Source: Phaseolus vulgaris
Lineage: Eukaryota > Streptophyta > Magnoliopsida > Fabales > Fabaceae
Direction of reading: 5' to 3'
Assembly: GCF_000499845.2 (NCBI RefSeq)
Contig: NC_023759.2
Coordinates: 33,356,464 to 33,420,463, forward strand
Length of the DNA: 64,000 bases
Positions 9,957-22,388 of this stretch are shown piece after piece; within the stretch, counting starts at the first letter, position 1, and every line of letters begins with the position of its first letter. Below the pieces are notes generated by a model. It searched no databases and was not told where the DNA came from. It worked only from the letters and a program-made list of their open reading frames with translations. The position numbers were made by a program, and so were the translations under genes.

Positions 9957-12035
9957 TTTTTTTTATCAGCAAAGAATTATTTAAATTAAAAGGACCTCTT
10001 TAGGGGTGTTTCAACCTGTATACAAAACTAAGATCTTAAGCAGGTAAATGCTACAAGATCACTCCTACATTCCTAACAACAGAAACCAGACCAGCCAAGC
10101 TAACACTGAGCATTCAGCTCACAGTAGACCAAATGCTAGTCCAATTTTCCCCTAACAGGAATCACAATAAAAAATAAAACAGCAACCAAACTTGTAATTG
10201 CACCTGCATTAAACCAACAATCAACAAAACTCCAACAAAAACCAACCAAAGCTTCACTCAAATTGCCTTAGTATTGTAATAAGATAGGTAAAGTTCCGCC
10301 TGTTTTCACCTACCAACAGCTCCTTCTGGATGCACCAAGGGGGTTCCAATTTTAAGATAACAGCCATATCACTTGGTTTGGATCAACAATTCATGTTTAC
10401 CATTTGTTCTATTCAGCCCATGGAACTACCCTAGATATGCACCCTGTAACTGTTAAACTAGATTCAACAAAGCTACTCCTCTTTGCTTCAGAAAAAACCA
10501 AATACTTAAGACTTGATCTCCACCTCAAAACCTGCAGTGTTGACAATAGATAAAAGATCACATCTTAGATCAGATAGTCCAACATACCTCCCCATAACAA
10601 CACCGTACCACCACACCATAAACACCAGAAAAAGCATAACAGATGGAAGAGACAACAACCACACAGGCACCTAATTCGCAACCTGCAGAGGTGAAAACAA
10701 AACAAAAAACCTAGCAACAAGAAGATTGTCCAGCAGGCCTCTCCTTATCAGCTCCAAACCACTTCCCCTTAAAGCATCAATAGCAGACTATGTTCCACTG
10801 ATGGATTCTGATATTATTTCTCCCAACAGAGTCTTATCATCCAAAACAACCTCTTAAATAGAGTCATTCTTTACCGTGTAAGACTATGATCTGTATCAAC
10901 TATTTCTCATAAAACATCCTTCTTTTGCACCCTACCAGCACCTATACATACATCTTTAATAGCACCTGATGCAGATAGAGCATCCACAACTCAGCACGCG
11001 AAGCAGATAAACCACCCAGCTTTTATAGCACTAGCCACAAAATTTTGTTCTGAGTGTACTCATCATCTAGCAACCACAACCCAGTACGAAATCCCACCCC
11101 ACAGCAACCTTCAGCAAAACTCACAACCGCACCTAGGTATCTTCCAACACAGATTCCAGCACCTGTTTATGGCCCTCTGCACCTACCAACATGATCAACT
11201 TCAATGCTCATATGACCTGTTCTACTGATATGGCAAGCAATTATACCTATCAGCACAACACCAAGCATCACAAAGCATATATGCCTTGCTAAAGCTGCCT
11301 AAAACCCCAACAAGCATATGGAAAACTTCCTTCCCTTCATTAGCTTGTTGGAAAGAAAGAATCCAAGAACCCTTCCAAGGTCCAGCACTATGACTCTCCC
11401 TCTATGCACACTCGTAGCAGACTGCTCCCAGTTCCCCTCACCTCCTTATACAGGTTCTCTAATCAGACCGCTACCTCAAAAACTACCTTTCTGGAATTCA
11501 CACCCAACTACCTGATGTTATATATACAAATAGACGGATTAAGAACCCAATCCGCAAAAGAGTAAATGAGGAAGTACTCCCTATGTTTCATCCACAACCA
11601 CGACTTGAGTTGAGCCATCTGCAGAATCTCTTCAGCATCAACTACTCCTTGCCTAAACAGAATAGAGTTTCTCTGATCCCAAATACACCTTACAATAGCA
11701 GCCCACACACCTTTCAAGACCGGATTTTTCTTACTACTGGCTTGTGCTATATGAAAACTCACAAAGTGGTCCTTTATGTCGTTGTGTTGAACAAACAGGA
11801 TACCTAGCCATTTGAGGCATAAAGACCAAATTTGTTGAGCATATTTGCATTCTATAAATAGATGCTGGCAGGATTCCTCCTTAGCTTGACATAGCACACA
11901 GACTATTGAGTTCATCTGAACTCCTCTTCTACTCAGACCTTCCCTTGTTGGGATTCTATTTAAAAATGCCCTACAAGTTGTTGTCAACACATTGGGGAAT
12001 GCTTTAGCTTTCCAAAGGTACTCAAAATCTTGTGA
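9957..12035 (-). mobile_element. LINE remnant C, minus strand, 3' end of ORF2 plus 3' UTR
   Basis: The minus-strand 3' end is a short A run after TTTGCTGAT (plus-strand T run at about 9957-9966), the style of plant L1-type LINE ends. Going 5' on the minus strand there is about 1.5 kb without an ORF, then the zinc-binding C terminus of ORF2. Homology ends near 12035, where the frame meets a stop. The rest of ORF2 and all of ORF1 are missing, as expected from 5' truncation. I could not define a TSD. Confidence 0.7.
11508..12032 (-). pseudogene. LINE C ORF2 C terminus, reverse-transcriptase zinc-binding domain
   Basis: The minus strand reads FEYLWKAKAFPNVL, LNRIPTREGLSRRGVQMNS, then C-x2-C (CVLC), EESCQHLFIEC, the pattern of the zf-RVT domain that follows RT in plant LINEs. 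A downstream stretch, KGVWAAIVRCIWDQRNSILF, is also typical. The open frame is 160 codons from the ATG at 11990 and extends upstream to about 12032 without a Met. It is a truncated piece, not a gene. Confidence 0.82.
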
Positions 12036-13857
12036 TTACCTTGTGTGTAAGACTGATAAACACATGCAATGAAAGTTATAACAACAAATGCATCTTCAAC
12101 AGCATATTCAAACATCATCATCAAAATAATTTCTCTAAGACTTGAATTTATTCTTCAAGTCCAACAATTCTGACAATGATTTCCTCTTCTCAACTAAAAA
12201 AAATAAAGCAAATTATTGTACAAACAAAGGCAAAGAGAAAGCCTCTACTCTCTTTGCAAATGTTAAAGGATTGACATATGATCCATAAGTTCATGATATA
12301 TTCCAACAAGAATAGAAAGACAAGAAAATCGTTTCCCATAAATACTTTGAGATGAAGTGGTTCAAGATCAAGGATTTACCAAGAGTTTCTTCAAGATCAA
12401 GATCTGAAAATGTGTGGAGTTACAAGATTGATTTGCTCTTGACTTGGTGACTGCCTTTTTTACTAATACAATATTGAAGAATGAGTCATCCATTTAAAAT
12501 TCTTAAAGTATGGATTATTCTTGAAGAATATATATGGATATAAATTGTTAGGTTCAAGTTGGAAGGCACAAGTTTATCAATGGAATACCTTTTTTTAGCA
12601 CGCTATTGTTTACCAAAGTTGTCTTTGGGATTCTACCATCCAAATTTCTCTATGTTCAAGACTAATGGCATGAATATGAATAAGAGTCTAGTAGAAATTT
12701 TCATTGCATTGATTCTCATTCTTATGGTAAGGAACTATGCTTAAATGACCATTGATGACATGTTGATTATAAATGCTTTCAAGAATGACATTCAAATAGA
12801 TTGAGTAGAGAATGTGGTAAATAACATCATGAGGGTAAGAAGACTTGTCCTCTACCCAATCTTTATTGTGTTTTCATTTCCAAGGTTTTGAAACATAATA
12901 AGGTAGACTTCACTAACGATGTCTTTATGTTCAATTCAATTAATATAAATAAATCTACTCTTCATCATAAGTGATTATCTTAACAAAGTTGTCAGTGAAC
13001 TTACAAGGATGGAGTTCCAAACCTTGAAGTTCTATAAGTGGGAGAACTACCAGTAAAGCCATAAGAGAAGCCTTTCTCTCCATTAGAACACTTCGTACTG
13101 AATAAGTTGGACATCTTCTATAATTGGATATGCGTTTAAACAATATTGATGAAAAGCTCTTAAGCAGTCAAAGGCGTCTTTGCAAGTCTCTTATTGGAGG
13201 ACGATCTTAGTCAGGGGAGGAGGAGTGACAAAGTTATCCAATTATCATGTATTTTCTCTTGTATTTTTTGTTTTTTATTTGGTTGTATGAATTTTTTTAT
13301 CCTTCATGAAGGTAATGCACTAATATGAATGAAAATATATTTTTTTGTCTATTTTCTTCTTATTTCTCTTTTATTATATGCCAATTAGGGAGAAAATGTA
13401 AGCTTATGTGTCTTTTTTTTCTTCTTTTTCTCAAACCTTCCTCTCTGGCTTTTGTTTCTCTTTCTTTATCTTCTCTCTAGTTTTCTAGAGTTGTTTCTCA
13501 TGTTTTTCCTTGAACAATTTTTTCTAATGGAATGATAGATGTGAAAAAAATCAATTTTCACCAATAAAAAATTGTTTAGATTCATTCCTCTTTGCTCTAA
13601 ACTTTTTCTAGCTTGTTTACTCATGATCCTTCTTGAAAATGTTTTAAGATTTTATAGGTTGAACTAGCCGAGGAAGGTACTATCTCTAACATTTCAATCT
13701 TTGATTAGTGTTTTGGTTTATTAGGTAATATTAACTTATGTTTCTCGAAGTTATTATTGCACTTTCAGCTTTTTTTTTCTATCGTAGGATGGTTATTGCT
13801 TGGAAAACAACCAACCTCTTGGTTATGTAATCACCACAAAACCCTAACTCCTAAACC
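12036..13857. other. AT-rich region without a recognised gene
   Basis: Short ORFs (for example 12559-12744) show no recognisable motif and no codon structure. A pyrimidine-rich stretch lies at about 13410-13500. Degenerate telomere-like CCCTAAA units occur at about 13841-13863. It may be an old decayed repeat, but I cannot name one. Confidence 0.5.
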
Positions 13858-14430
13858 CTAAACGCAAACTTTAACTTGTGCCAAGGAAAAAACTTTAGAA
13901 TGGTCTACGACTCCTCCGTTGAATAAAAATTTATTCCTATGTCTCCAAATCTCGCTTACCAACGCAATCCAAACATTACACAAAATAAGATTAACTGAAG
14001 TGGTCGCGTCAAGAATTTTAAATTGCTCAAAATGTGAACCAGGGGAGAGAAGATTAACTGAACTCACTCCTAACCAAGTGTAACAAAGATTCCAAGCTAG
14101 CCTAGCGACTCTACATCCAAAGAACAAATGACTTGTCGACTCCTCTGACACCCTGCACAAACAACAAAGATTGCTCTCAACCTGAACCCCTCGTCTCTCC
14201 ATATTGACCTTAGTAGCAATCTTGTTTTCGATCACTCTCCAAGAAGTGACATGAGCTGAAGGAAGAGCCATAATCCTCCAAAAAAAATGTACATCCGTGA
14301 ATTGTTTTATGCTTCCTATCCCCTTAATAAACCGTAAGCAGACTTGACAAAAAACTCCGCAAACTCGCAACCCTTCCAAACTCATTTGTCCTCAGTCTCC
14401 AAGGCGAGGCTCTTACTAGACACCACCTCA
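13858..14430 (-). pseudogene. LINE remnant D, ORF2 zinc-binding domain
   Basis: The minus-strand frame (175 codons, 14385-13858) contains ALPSAHVTSWRVIENKIATK, then RRGVQVESNLCCLCRVSEES with a C-x2-C, TSHLFFGC and VWIALVSEIWRHRNKFLFNG. This is the zf-RVT arrangement of an L1-type ORF2. It differs too much from LINEs A-C to be a recent copy of the same family. Upstream frames carry stops. No tail or TSD was identified. Confidence 0.75.
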
Positions 14431-14622
14431 AACAGTTGGCAATACTCAGTATGTAGGTACCACACATATATTATGTTTTGCTTTCATAGGTGAGTTAATG
14501 TGAAAAATGCATTCATTTAACTTTTTCTTGGTTCATGCATGTTATGTTCATTCCATTGTCTTTGGAAAACTTAAAGCTTTTTCGAACTTACCTTGAAAAG
14601 AGTTTTAAAACATATTAATTGA

Positions 14623-15002
14623 TATTACAAGAAAATCACTAAATAGAAATCAATTTTAGAGATAAAAAATAATTTGTTGTTATATTAACTAAATTATGTA
14701 TTATTTAAAGACTCAAAATATTATTGGTATCTAAGATAGTTTTTATCATTAATAAATAGTTTCTAAATTGGAATCTAATTAGCTACCAAAATTTTAGCTA
14801 CCAACTTTATAATCTAATTAGTTGATATCTAAAACTTTGATGGCTAATTATATCCAATTTAAAAACTATTTATTAATAATATAAATTACTTTAGATACCA
14901 ATACTTTTTTAGTCTCTAAAATAATATCTAATTTAGTTAATATAGCGACTAATTATTTTTTATCTCTAAAATTAGTCATTATTTAAAGATTTTCTAGTAG
15001 TG
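14623..15002. mobile_element. Palindromic CACTA-type MITE, copy 1
   Basis: The left end TATTACAAGAAAATCACTAA and right end GATTTTCTAGTAGTG are inverted copies, close to the CACTACAAGAAAA ends of plant CACTA elements. The whole 380 bp folds on itself: TTTTAGAGATAAAAAATAAT near the left recurs as its complement near the right. There is no coding capacity. It is the most complete of five related copies in the window. Confidence 0.75.
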
Positions 15003-15659
15003 AATTCTCACTTTTAAATATAATATCTTGTTCTTATTTTTTTAAAATATTCATCACATCAAATGATTTTTATATGCTTTTTATTTCTGAGTTTGTTTTT
15101 CAGTATTTCTAGGTTCGGTATTTCACGTAGTAAGTTTTGGTTTTGTATTTATTTCTTAATAAACTTTCAAAAAAAATTACATCATTGCATGATTTGCATA
15201 TGAAATATGGTTGTACTATGAATTTTAAAATATTGAAACAAATATCATCAAAGATGTGGTGATTGAAATTGGATGCAGATTCATATAATCAAACCATTAT
15301 AAAAATCTTAGTAACATTTATCTTTTCTTTTATATTTGTGTACTTTGTATTATTTTAAAGTGTAAATGACATTAATTTTTGTATTCTAGTTTTTTTTATC
15401 AAGTATTGAAAATAAAATTTTATGAGATTCTACTAATCAATCAAAAAGTTTTAAAAACACCAATTGAACCCTCTTTTAAATAGTGCACATCCTACTTTTC
15501 TTTAAACTAAAAACTTCTCCCTCAAATAAGAAATATATTACATTAACATTATTTTATAAAATAGTTACTTTTACTATAGTATTATATCCATACCACCAAC
15601 CAAATCTTATAGTATAGCGTTGGGTAAAAAGAAAAGATTTTTTTTTTTGAAAAGGGAAT
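15003..15659. other. AT-rich spacer
   Basis: No ORF or repeat was recognised up to the LINE A target-site duplication. Confidence 0.6.
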
Positions 15660-15989
15660 TAGAAGAATTGATTTTTTTTTATAAAAGCTTTCATGTTAGG
15701 TATTACTATGCAACTTGACATCTCAGCTAGGTTGACACTTCAAGTAACAACAATCATTTGTTATCACATGAAAAAAGTATTATTAAAAACAAGAAAATAC
15801 AAAAAAATATAGGGTGCCTAGACCAAAACACATATGTTAACAAAAAGGATACATAGGTAGACTATACCTATTCATAAAGAATTCTAAGAACATACTAGAT
15901 GGAAGACTATTATACCAATGAAATATTTCTCTATGAATAAATCCTAAATTAGCCAACTTATCAGCACACGCATTCCCTTCACGAAAAAT

Positions 15990-18900
15990 ATGAGTAATCC
16001 TAAACTTGATTTTCACACAGTAATTAAGACAAGTATTTTATCAATTACGAAGCATCCACGAAACATTAGTCCTAGCAATAAATGCATCACAAACCAAGGC
16101 AAAATCACATTCAAACAATACATTAGTAAGCCTCATCTTTTGAGATTCCTCCATAGCAGTATGAACCTCAAGAAACACAGAGAAAGCACCAATAAACTCC
16201 CCTATACTCCCACGAAAAATACCCCCACAAGTAGCAAGACCAGGATATCCCCTAGTAGCCCCATTAGTGTTAATTTTAACCCAGTCTTGTAAAGAAAACT
16301 CTCATCTAACAGGAAGAGGACAAAAAACTTTACCACTACGAGTATTAATACCAAAAAACTTAATCACGTTGAAATCCAACATATCATTCTTCATTGAAGC
16401 TTTAGACGATTTTTCCACTAGACAAGTTAATTCTTTGATTACCAAAATAGCCCTAAAAACATCAATCTTTTCCTGAAATCTAGCATAATTCCCCATACTA
16501 CATATCATCCAAATAAAAAAAGTTATCACAACAAGCTTAATCAATTTAATCAAAGGACAACCATCACTCTTAATAAAAGAAAGAAGATCATCCTTATTAG
16601 AGAAATGAGAAGTAAGAAAAATTTGTCGAACCCAACTTCAAATATGCAAAGCATTAGAACATTCAAAAAAATAAATGTTAAATATATTACTCGTGCTTTT
16701 CACAAAGCGTACACATAGAACATGATGGATTGTGCCTTCATGACTGAATTCTTTGATTGAATTTTGGAGAGGATTGGCGGAAGCTTCAATGGAGGAAGCG
16801 TGCAAGGAGGCTCACATGGAGCTTGTGATTTCCTTGGAGGTGCATGCTAAGTATGGAGAGTGATAGGTGAGGCCTAATCACTTGAGCTAGGTGGAGAGTT
16901 GAAGACTAAAGTGTCTATCCTAAAGAGGCAAGACAATAGTGAGAATTGGGTCAATATTTTGGCAGCAATTTCACTCATTCATTAATCTTAGAAAATGAGA
17001 GTCAAGCACCTCAATTTATAGGAGAGAGGGTTGAACATTTTGGAGCCAAAATTTGAAAATTCAAAATAAAACTCTCCAATGAGAAGGGGCCATGTGGAGT
17101 CATGCTTTCCATGTTGAGCCCACACCTTCCATGCTAAATCCTTTCCACTCCTAGGTTGCCATGTGGACGTCCATGTGCTCCATGTCAAGGTGGTTTTTGT
17201 TCTCCAACATACTCTAGACGTTTTAGGGTTACATTCGGCTCAAAGAAGCCCAATTGTTACCCTAACTAGTCACTTTTAACCCTAACTGGACCTATTTTAC
17301 TATTGGCCCAAATACAAGCCCAAAAATCTATGCTACTTGGCCCAAATATTTGGTCTAATTATTTTATGCTACTAGGCTCAATACATGGCCAATGAAATCC
17401 TAAACATCTTTATACAATTTATTTAACCTAAAGCTTGGCCCAAAAATAATGTTGACTAGTCAGCAAAAACTTTGTCTTCTTGTATTCTTCTGACCAAAGC
17501 TTTAGTTTATGTTTTGATGACTTGAAGGTCTTCTTAGATATGTTTGTACATTCCTTCACTCTAGGTTTGTCCTCTTGTTTTGACCTACAAAAAGAAACAA
17601 AAGCCCAATTATATCCATATTTGCAAATAAATCAATAAACAACCTCTAGGTCTTCATCATCCTTATTATGTGGTTGTGTGTGGCTAAGGGCTCTGCCATC
17701 AGAACATATGTGCAAACCTTTATCTGAATATGCTGATTTGTAGGAGGTTGCTCATGAAAAACTTTCCAGAGTACTAGAGTTTTGGAAGGCGGAATATATG
17801 ATGACTAAATGAATTTACCCCAACCACAGGAAACTCCTGGTTCCAATAAAAAAGTCCTAGCCGATTTAAGAGTGAAACGATCAGACTCATCTAGAATCCA
17901 ATAAGAGAGATCTTGTTCCTCCCTAACCATGATATGATTAAAAAAAATGTGGCATATGTTGTAAAGACCAGGAAATATTCCAATCACAACTAGTCCAAAA
18001 CTGAGAGACTATATCCAAAATGCTAGCATCATCAAATAATCCTGCAATATTTGCCAAAGAAGTAGTATAACACCATTTATCATTCCAGAAATTAATAAAA
18101 GTACCTATACCAACATTCCAAGAAGTATTATCAAGTATAGTAGAATAAAACGGCTTAATTTCGAGCCAAAGAGATGAGGATCTATAAACCATTTTAAACT
18201 CATATTTTGATTTAAGAACCCTGACTTTTAAGAGAAAAGACCAAGGCCTGTTGTTATAAGCAAAGTTCCAAACAAGCTTAAGAAGATACGCATTATTTTC
18301 ATGATGAAGGTTAATAATCTTCAAACCTCCATTCTCAAGAGGAGAACGAATTGTATTCCAATTAAAGGTAGCTATGCCTTTTTTCAGAATCTCACTAGTC
18401 CAAATAAAATTTTGACACCACTGCTCAACTTTCTTAAGAAGTGAAATAGGTCATTTATATATTATAAAGCTATAAGCTAGAAATCCAATAATCACCGTAT
18501 TGACCAACTAAATCTGACTCATCATGCTAAGAGTTTTACATTTCCAAGATGTTGGCTTCAATTTGACTTTATTAGCAAAAGGTTGAAGAAATAGACACTT
18601 TGGAACACCAACAAAGATAGACACTCCTAAATAAGCGAAAGGAAAACAACCATGACTACAAGAAAGAATACATTGAATTTTGGTGACAAATCTTACATAA
18701 TCATCCATGGTGAAAAAACTACTCTTAGAATTATTAACATATTGACCCGAAAAATCACCATATGAAAAATACTCAAATTTCTAAGAAACTTATTATCCGC
18801 CCTAAAAAAATAAATATGTCATCAGCATATAAAATATAAGAGGGAGTGAGATAACCTTGCGAAATAGTCATATGTAGAATTTGTTTATCATTCACAAGCT

Positions 18901-20897
18901 TAGAGTTACCTCTACTAAGAACTTCCTCTGCAAGACAAAAAAGTAAAGAAGACAAAGGATAATCTTGTCTGATACCTCTACTCCAAGGAAAAAAAACCCA
19001 CCAAACTGCCATTTATTCTGATAAAAGCATAGTTAAATAGAGAATTGTACTAATCCAACCAACAAATAAAGGGTGAAAACCAAAGTGTGTCAAAACTAAT
19101 AATAAGAACTTCCAACTTAGAGTGTCAAAGGCTTTATGAATATCAACTTTGTAAGTCACATTACCTCCTCTAACCTTTTTAGAAAGCATGTTAATAGCTT
19201 TATAAGCAATACCAATACAATCATGAATCTGTCTACCCTGCACAAACCCATATTGATTAGGAGAAATGATTCTAGCAACCACAAGTCCAAGCCTATCCAT
19301 CAGTATCTTGGAAATAATCTTAAATTTGAAATTAGCAACAGCAATTGGCTTGTAACCTTTAATGGATTCAGGACCTTGAATCTTAGGAATAAGAGATACC
19401 ATATTATTGTTCATTCCAGGGAGAACCCAATTTTGTTTAAAAAACTGTTTAACAACATTGCAAACATTTATCCCAATAATTTCCCAACAAGAATGATAAA
19501 AAACACCACCAAAACCATCAGGACCAGGAGAATTATTACCATTAAGATTAAAAACAACATTCTTGATTTCCAAAAAAAATCAAGACATTTAATCAACATC
19601 ATATTCTCCTCAGAGGAAACCAGCTCAAGAATATAAGTACCAATAAAATCTTTCATATTGCTTGTATCCTGAACATTAGAGATAGACTCAACATACAATT
19701 TTTTTATAAAAGTTCAAAATATGATCCTCAATGAGTTTAGGATCCTCAATAACCTCATTATCAATTCGTAGACGATGAATCTCATTAGAATTATTTCTCA
19801 TCTTGACCACATCATGAAAAAAGCAGTATTTCTTTTCCCATATTTAAACCAAAGCATCTTGGCACTTTCTTTCCAAAACAAATATTGACAGTGAAGAGCA
19901 TGATCAAACTCCTCCTTAGCAATCTTTTCATGACAAAGAAGTTCATTAATATCATAGCAATCTCTATGGTTTGTTGAATACCAAGGAGAAGACCCTACTT
20001 AAGAAGAACTGCATTGTGAACATTACCAAAAGAATTTTTATTCCATTCTCGGAGATTAATTTTCAACCTTTTCAACTTATGTTGCAAAATAAACATAGAA
20101 CAACAAACAACCTTATTAACCCAAGAATCATGAATAAGCTTCATACATGGAGTGTCCTGAAGCCACATAGAAAAGAAACAAAAATTGCTAACCTTCCTTA
20201 AAGAATTACTAGCAAGACTAGAAAGAATAGGGGAATGGTTAGAACAATTTTAAACAAGAACCTGATAAGTACAAGAATCACATTCATCCAAACACACTTC
20301 ATTACATAAAGCCATATCCAGTCTTCTATGAATTATATGCAACCCTCTCATTCCATTACACCAAGTATAATAAGGTCCGGTAAAAGGCATACAAGAAAGA
20401 TCATGAGTATTAATCTAATCAAGGAATTTATTACAATACACCTGATTAGGAGCCACCCCCCATTTGCAGTCATCTGCCGAGAGTACAACATTAAAATCTT
20501 CCAGAATACACCAAAACCCTTTAAAGAAACTAAGATCCCTCCACAAAAACCATCTAACCAGGTATGTGTTAGCACCATAAACACCTACAAAGCTAAAGCA
20601 TTTATCATGAGAAAGGCAAGTTACAGAAATAAACTGATGATTAACCAAGAAATTTTGGACAAGATTTAGAACCGACAAACACCAAAGCTTAGCAGCTTTA
20701 TTAACAATAAGAGACGTAGCCACAAAATGCATATTAACAGATTTGAAAAGGACATCGAAAGCATCACTGTATGGCATCATAGGTTCAGCAAGAAAAACAA
20801 GAAGGGGTTTATGTAGTTTAAGTAAACTAATCAACATCTCCACAATTTTGTGGTTTCCCAGTCCTCTAACATTCCAAAAAAATGAAGAGACCTTCAT
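15990..20897 (-). pseudogene. LINE A ORF2: endonuclease, RT, zinc-binding domain, RNase H
   Basis: ORF2 starts at ATG 20897 with MKVSSFFWNVRGLGNHK and FLAEPMM, an AP-endonuclease-like (EEP) domain. The later LEDFNVVLSADD has lost the Gly of the usual GDFN. RT blocks lie at 19573-19013 and 19012-18773: SPGPDGFGGVFYHSCWE, SPNQYGFVQGRQIHDCI, KVDIHKAFDTLSW (catalytic Asp), GIRQDYPLSSLLFCLAEEVL and YADD at 18829-18818. The thumb region follows to about 17750. The zinc-binding domain is cut by the solo LTR, and an RNase H remnant lies at about 16320-15990. Several stops and frame changes are present. An intact protein would nick target DNA and reverse-transcribe the LINE RNA in place. Confidence 0.85.
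16723..17701 (-). mobile_element. Solo LTR inside LINE A, TSD GAACA
   Basis: The ends are TGATGG...CCATCA (979 bp). GAACA flanks it at 16718-16722 and 17702-17706. Removing the insert and one GAACA restores the LINE sequence seen in LINE B near 52230. A TATA-like ATAAAT on the minus strand (17020-17014) and the match to a plus-oriented fragment at 37437-38070 give minus orientation. There is no internal region, so it arose by recombination between the two LTRs. Confidence 0.92.
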
Positions 20898-20989
20898 TGT
20901 GACATTTTAAAGAGAACTGTCTTAGCAGTTGTTTTGGATTTACCAGTCCCCTTAGGTGGTCTCCCTGATTTTGTTTTAGTGCAAACAAT

Positions 20990-22378
20990 TTCCTCCCCAG
21001 TATCAATTACATGCTCCTCCATCTCATTAGGATCCGCCTAAAATTTGGAAATGACCTAATTTTCAACAGTTATATGTTCAGAATTAAATTCAACAATGGC
21101 AGTCGGAATAATTGGCGTACGAGTATGAGGGTCATCTCCTGTATTTGTAGTTTCCAAACCATCAATAGAGGAAAAGTGATTTTGCAGGATCAGCGTATCA
21201 TTATCTAAGAGTAGTGCTTTAGCATCCCCAAGTGATTTAGCCTTTCGAGGAGAGGTATGACGCGACGGAGATGGTACAACCACAGTAGCAGAGACCTTCA
21301 CATGATGACTATCAATAGGAGTCGTAACTAGCATCCCCAAGTGATTTAGCCTTCCGAGGAGAGGTATGACGCGATGAAGATGGTACAACCACAGTAGCAT
21401 AGACCTCCACATGATGACCATCAATAGGAGTTGTAACTTAATCTACTACAAGTTGTGACTCTGAGCCCTTGACTTGCAAAACAACTGATGACTTCCTTAC
21501 CATCCCCAGTTTTGAAACCCTAATTGTATCAAAAGTGGGAGTGAACAACCCCTGCCTGGGTGAGGACCCATCATGATCTGAGGCATCCTTCATAGGAGGC
21601 ATATCTGCAAAATCATCCTCCCCTTCATTTGTTTTATCAGAAGTAAGGTGACCTAAGAGTGACCCGGCTTTAGCGCCGCCAGGAGCATCAATTGTCAAAT
21701 TACCAATAGGGCTTTCCACGAACTTCAGCTGCGGATCTTTCTTCTGACACTCTTTATGTTTTTTAGGAGCCACGACCTTCCCCTGTTACCAATCATTAGG
21801 AGTTGTCTTTTGAGAAGGCTTATGTTGAGGTCCAGGAACACGACCTTAATCATGAATCATGCGGCACTGAGCAACCTCATGCCTAATCATCTTAAAGTGG
21901 GAGCAAAATGAAGGAATCCATTCATATTCCACGTTAGCTACAAAAGCAAAGTTTGAACATTCAACCAAGAGCTGATCGGGAAGAGGGGACAACAGATCAA
22001 TATCCATCAGCACTCTAGCAAATAAACCCATATTCTTTCTCATGGTATGATCATCCAAGACAAAGGAGTACCAATGCCTCTGGTGATGAAAAATATCGCC
22101 TTTGGTCTCCAATATTCCAAAGGCAAATTCTAACTCTGGTCTAGGTTTTAGTACTCTTCATAGTAGATGGAACAAAGTCTTTTGTCCAGACAAACAATAT
22201 CAAGAAACCAGGAGATAACTGCAATGAACTCATCCCAAGAGTCCACCACATGTCTTCTAAAGAAGAGAACTCAAACTCATAAAAACTCTTCCCAAAAGGG
22301 ATTGCTTTCCGCGGTTCAATAGTCTTCCATACAAGCTGAAACCTTTTAGTTAAATCAAGGTGAGTGAGAGGTTTATCC
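20990..22378 (-). pseudogene. LINE A ORF1 remnant (gag-like, CCHC-type)
   Basis: Minus-strand pieces in several frames. The first, near 22370-22150, resembles the DUF4283-like start of plant LINE ORF1 (SFYEFEFSSLEDM, LQLSPGFLILF). The next (22112-21846) covers ARVLMDIDLLSPLPDQLLVE and a zinc-knuckle CSHFKMIRHEVAQC. In this knuckle the second Cys is Phe and the Gly before His is Arg, whereas LINE B keeps CSHCKMIGHELAQC. A Ser/Pro/Lys-rich linker follows (21773-21056), including a 109-bp tandem duplication. ORF1 proteins bind element RNA. Stops and shifts make it inactive. Confidence 0.8.
21221..21438. repeat. 109-bp tandem duplication in the LINE A ORF1 linker
   Basis: Units 21221-21329 and 21330-21438 both start AGCATCCCCAAGTGATTTAG and end in a GT-AACT motif, with a few substitutions between them. 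LINE B shows a shorter, diverged doubling in the same place (about 41075-41220), so the linker seems prone to expansion. Confidence 0.88.
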
Positions 22379-22388
22379 TAGAAGAATT

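Larger units (their letters stand above)
15660..22388 (-). mobile_element. LINE A, 5'-truncated, with 10-bp TSD
   Basis: A minus-strand non-LTR retrotransposon. Its 3' A tail is the plus-strand T run at 15672-15680, and its 5' end is near 22378. TAGAAGAATT occurs at 15660-15669 and again at 22379-22388, directly at the two ends, an exact 10-bp TSD. From 5' to 3' it holds a truncated ORF1 (gag-like with zinc knuckle), endonuclease, reverse transcriptase, zinc-binding domain and RNase H. A 979-bp solo LTR (16723-17701) has inserted into it. It is closely related to LINE B (39241-53289), which lies in the opposite orientation. Confidence 0.9.

Noticed and set aside
13841..13863. Telomere-like CCCTAAA units
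   Set aside because: Only three degenerate units; too short for an interstitial telomere tract.
16723..17701. hAT-like transposon with a 7-bp TSD (AGAACAT)
   Set aside because: Shifting the boundary by one base gives TG...CA ends and a 5-bp TSD, and a TATA box and family copy support an LTR.
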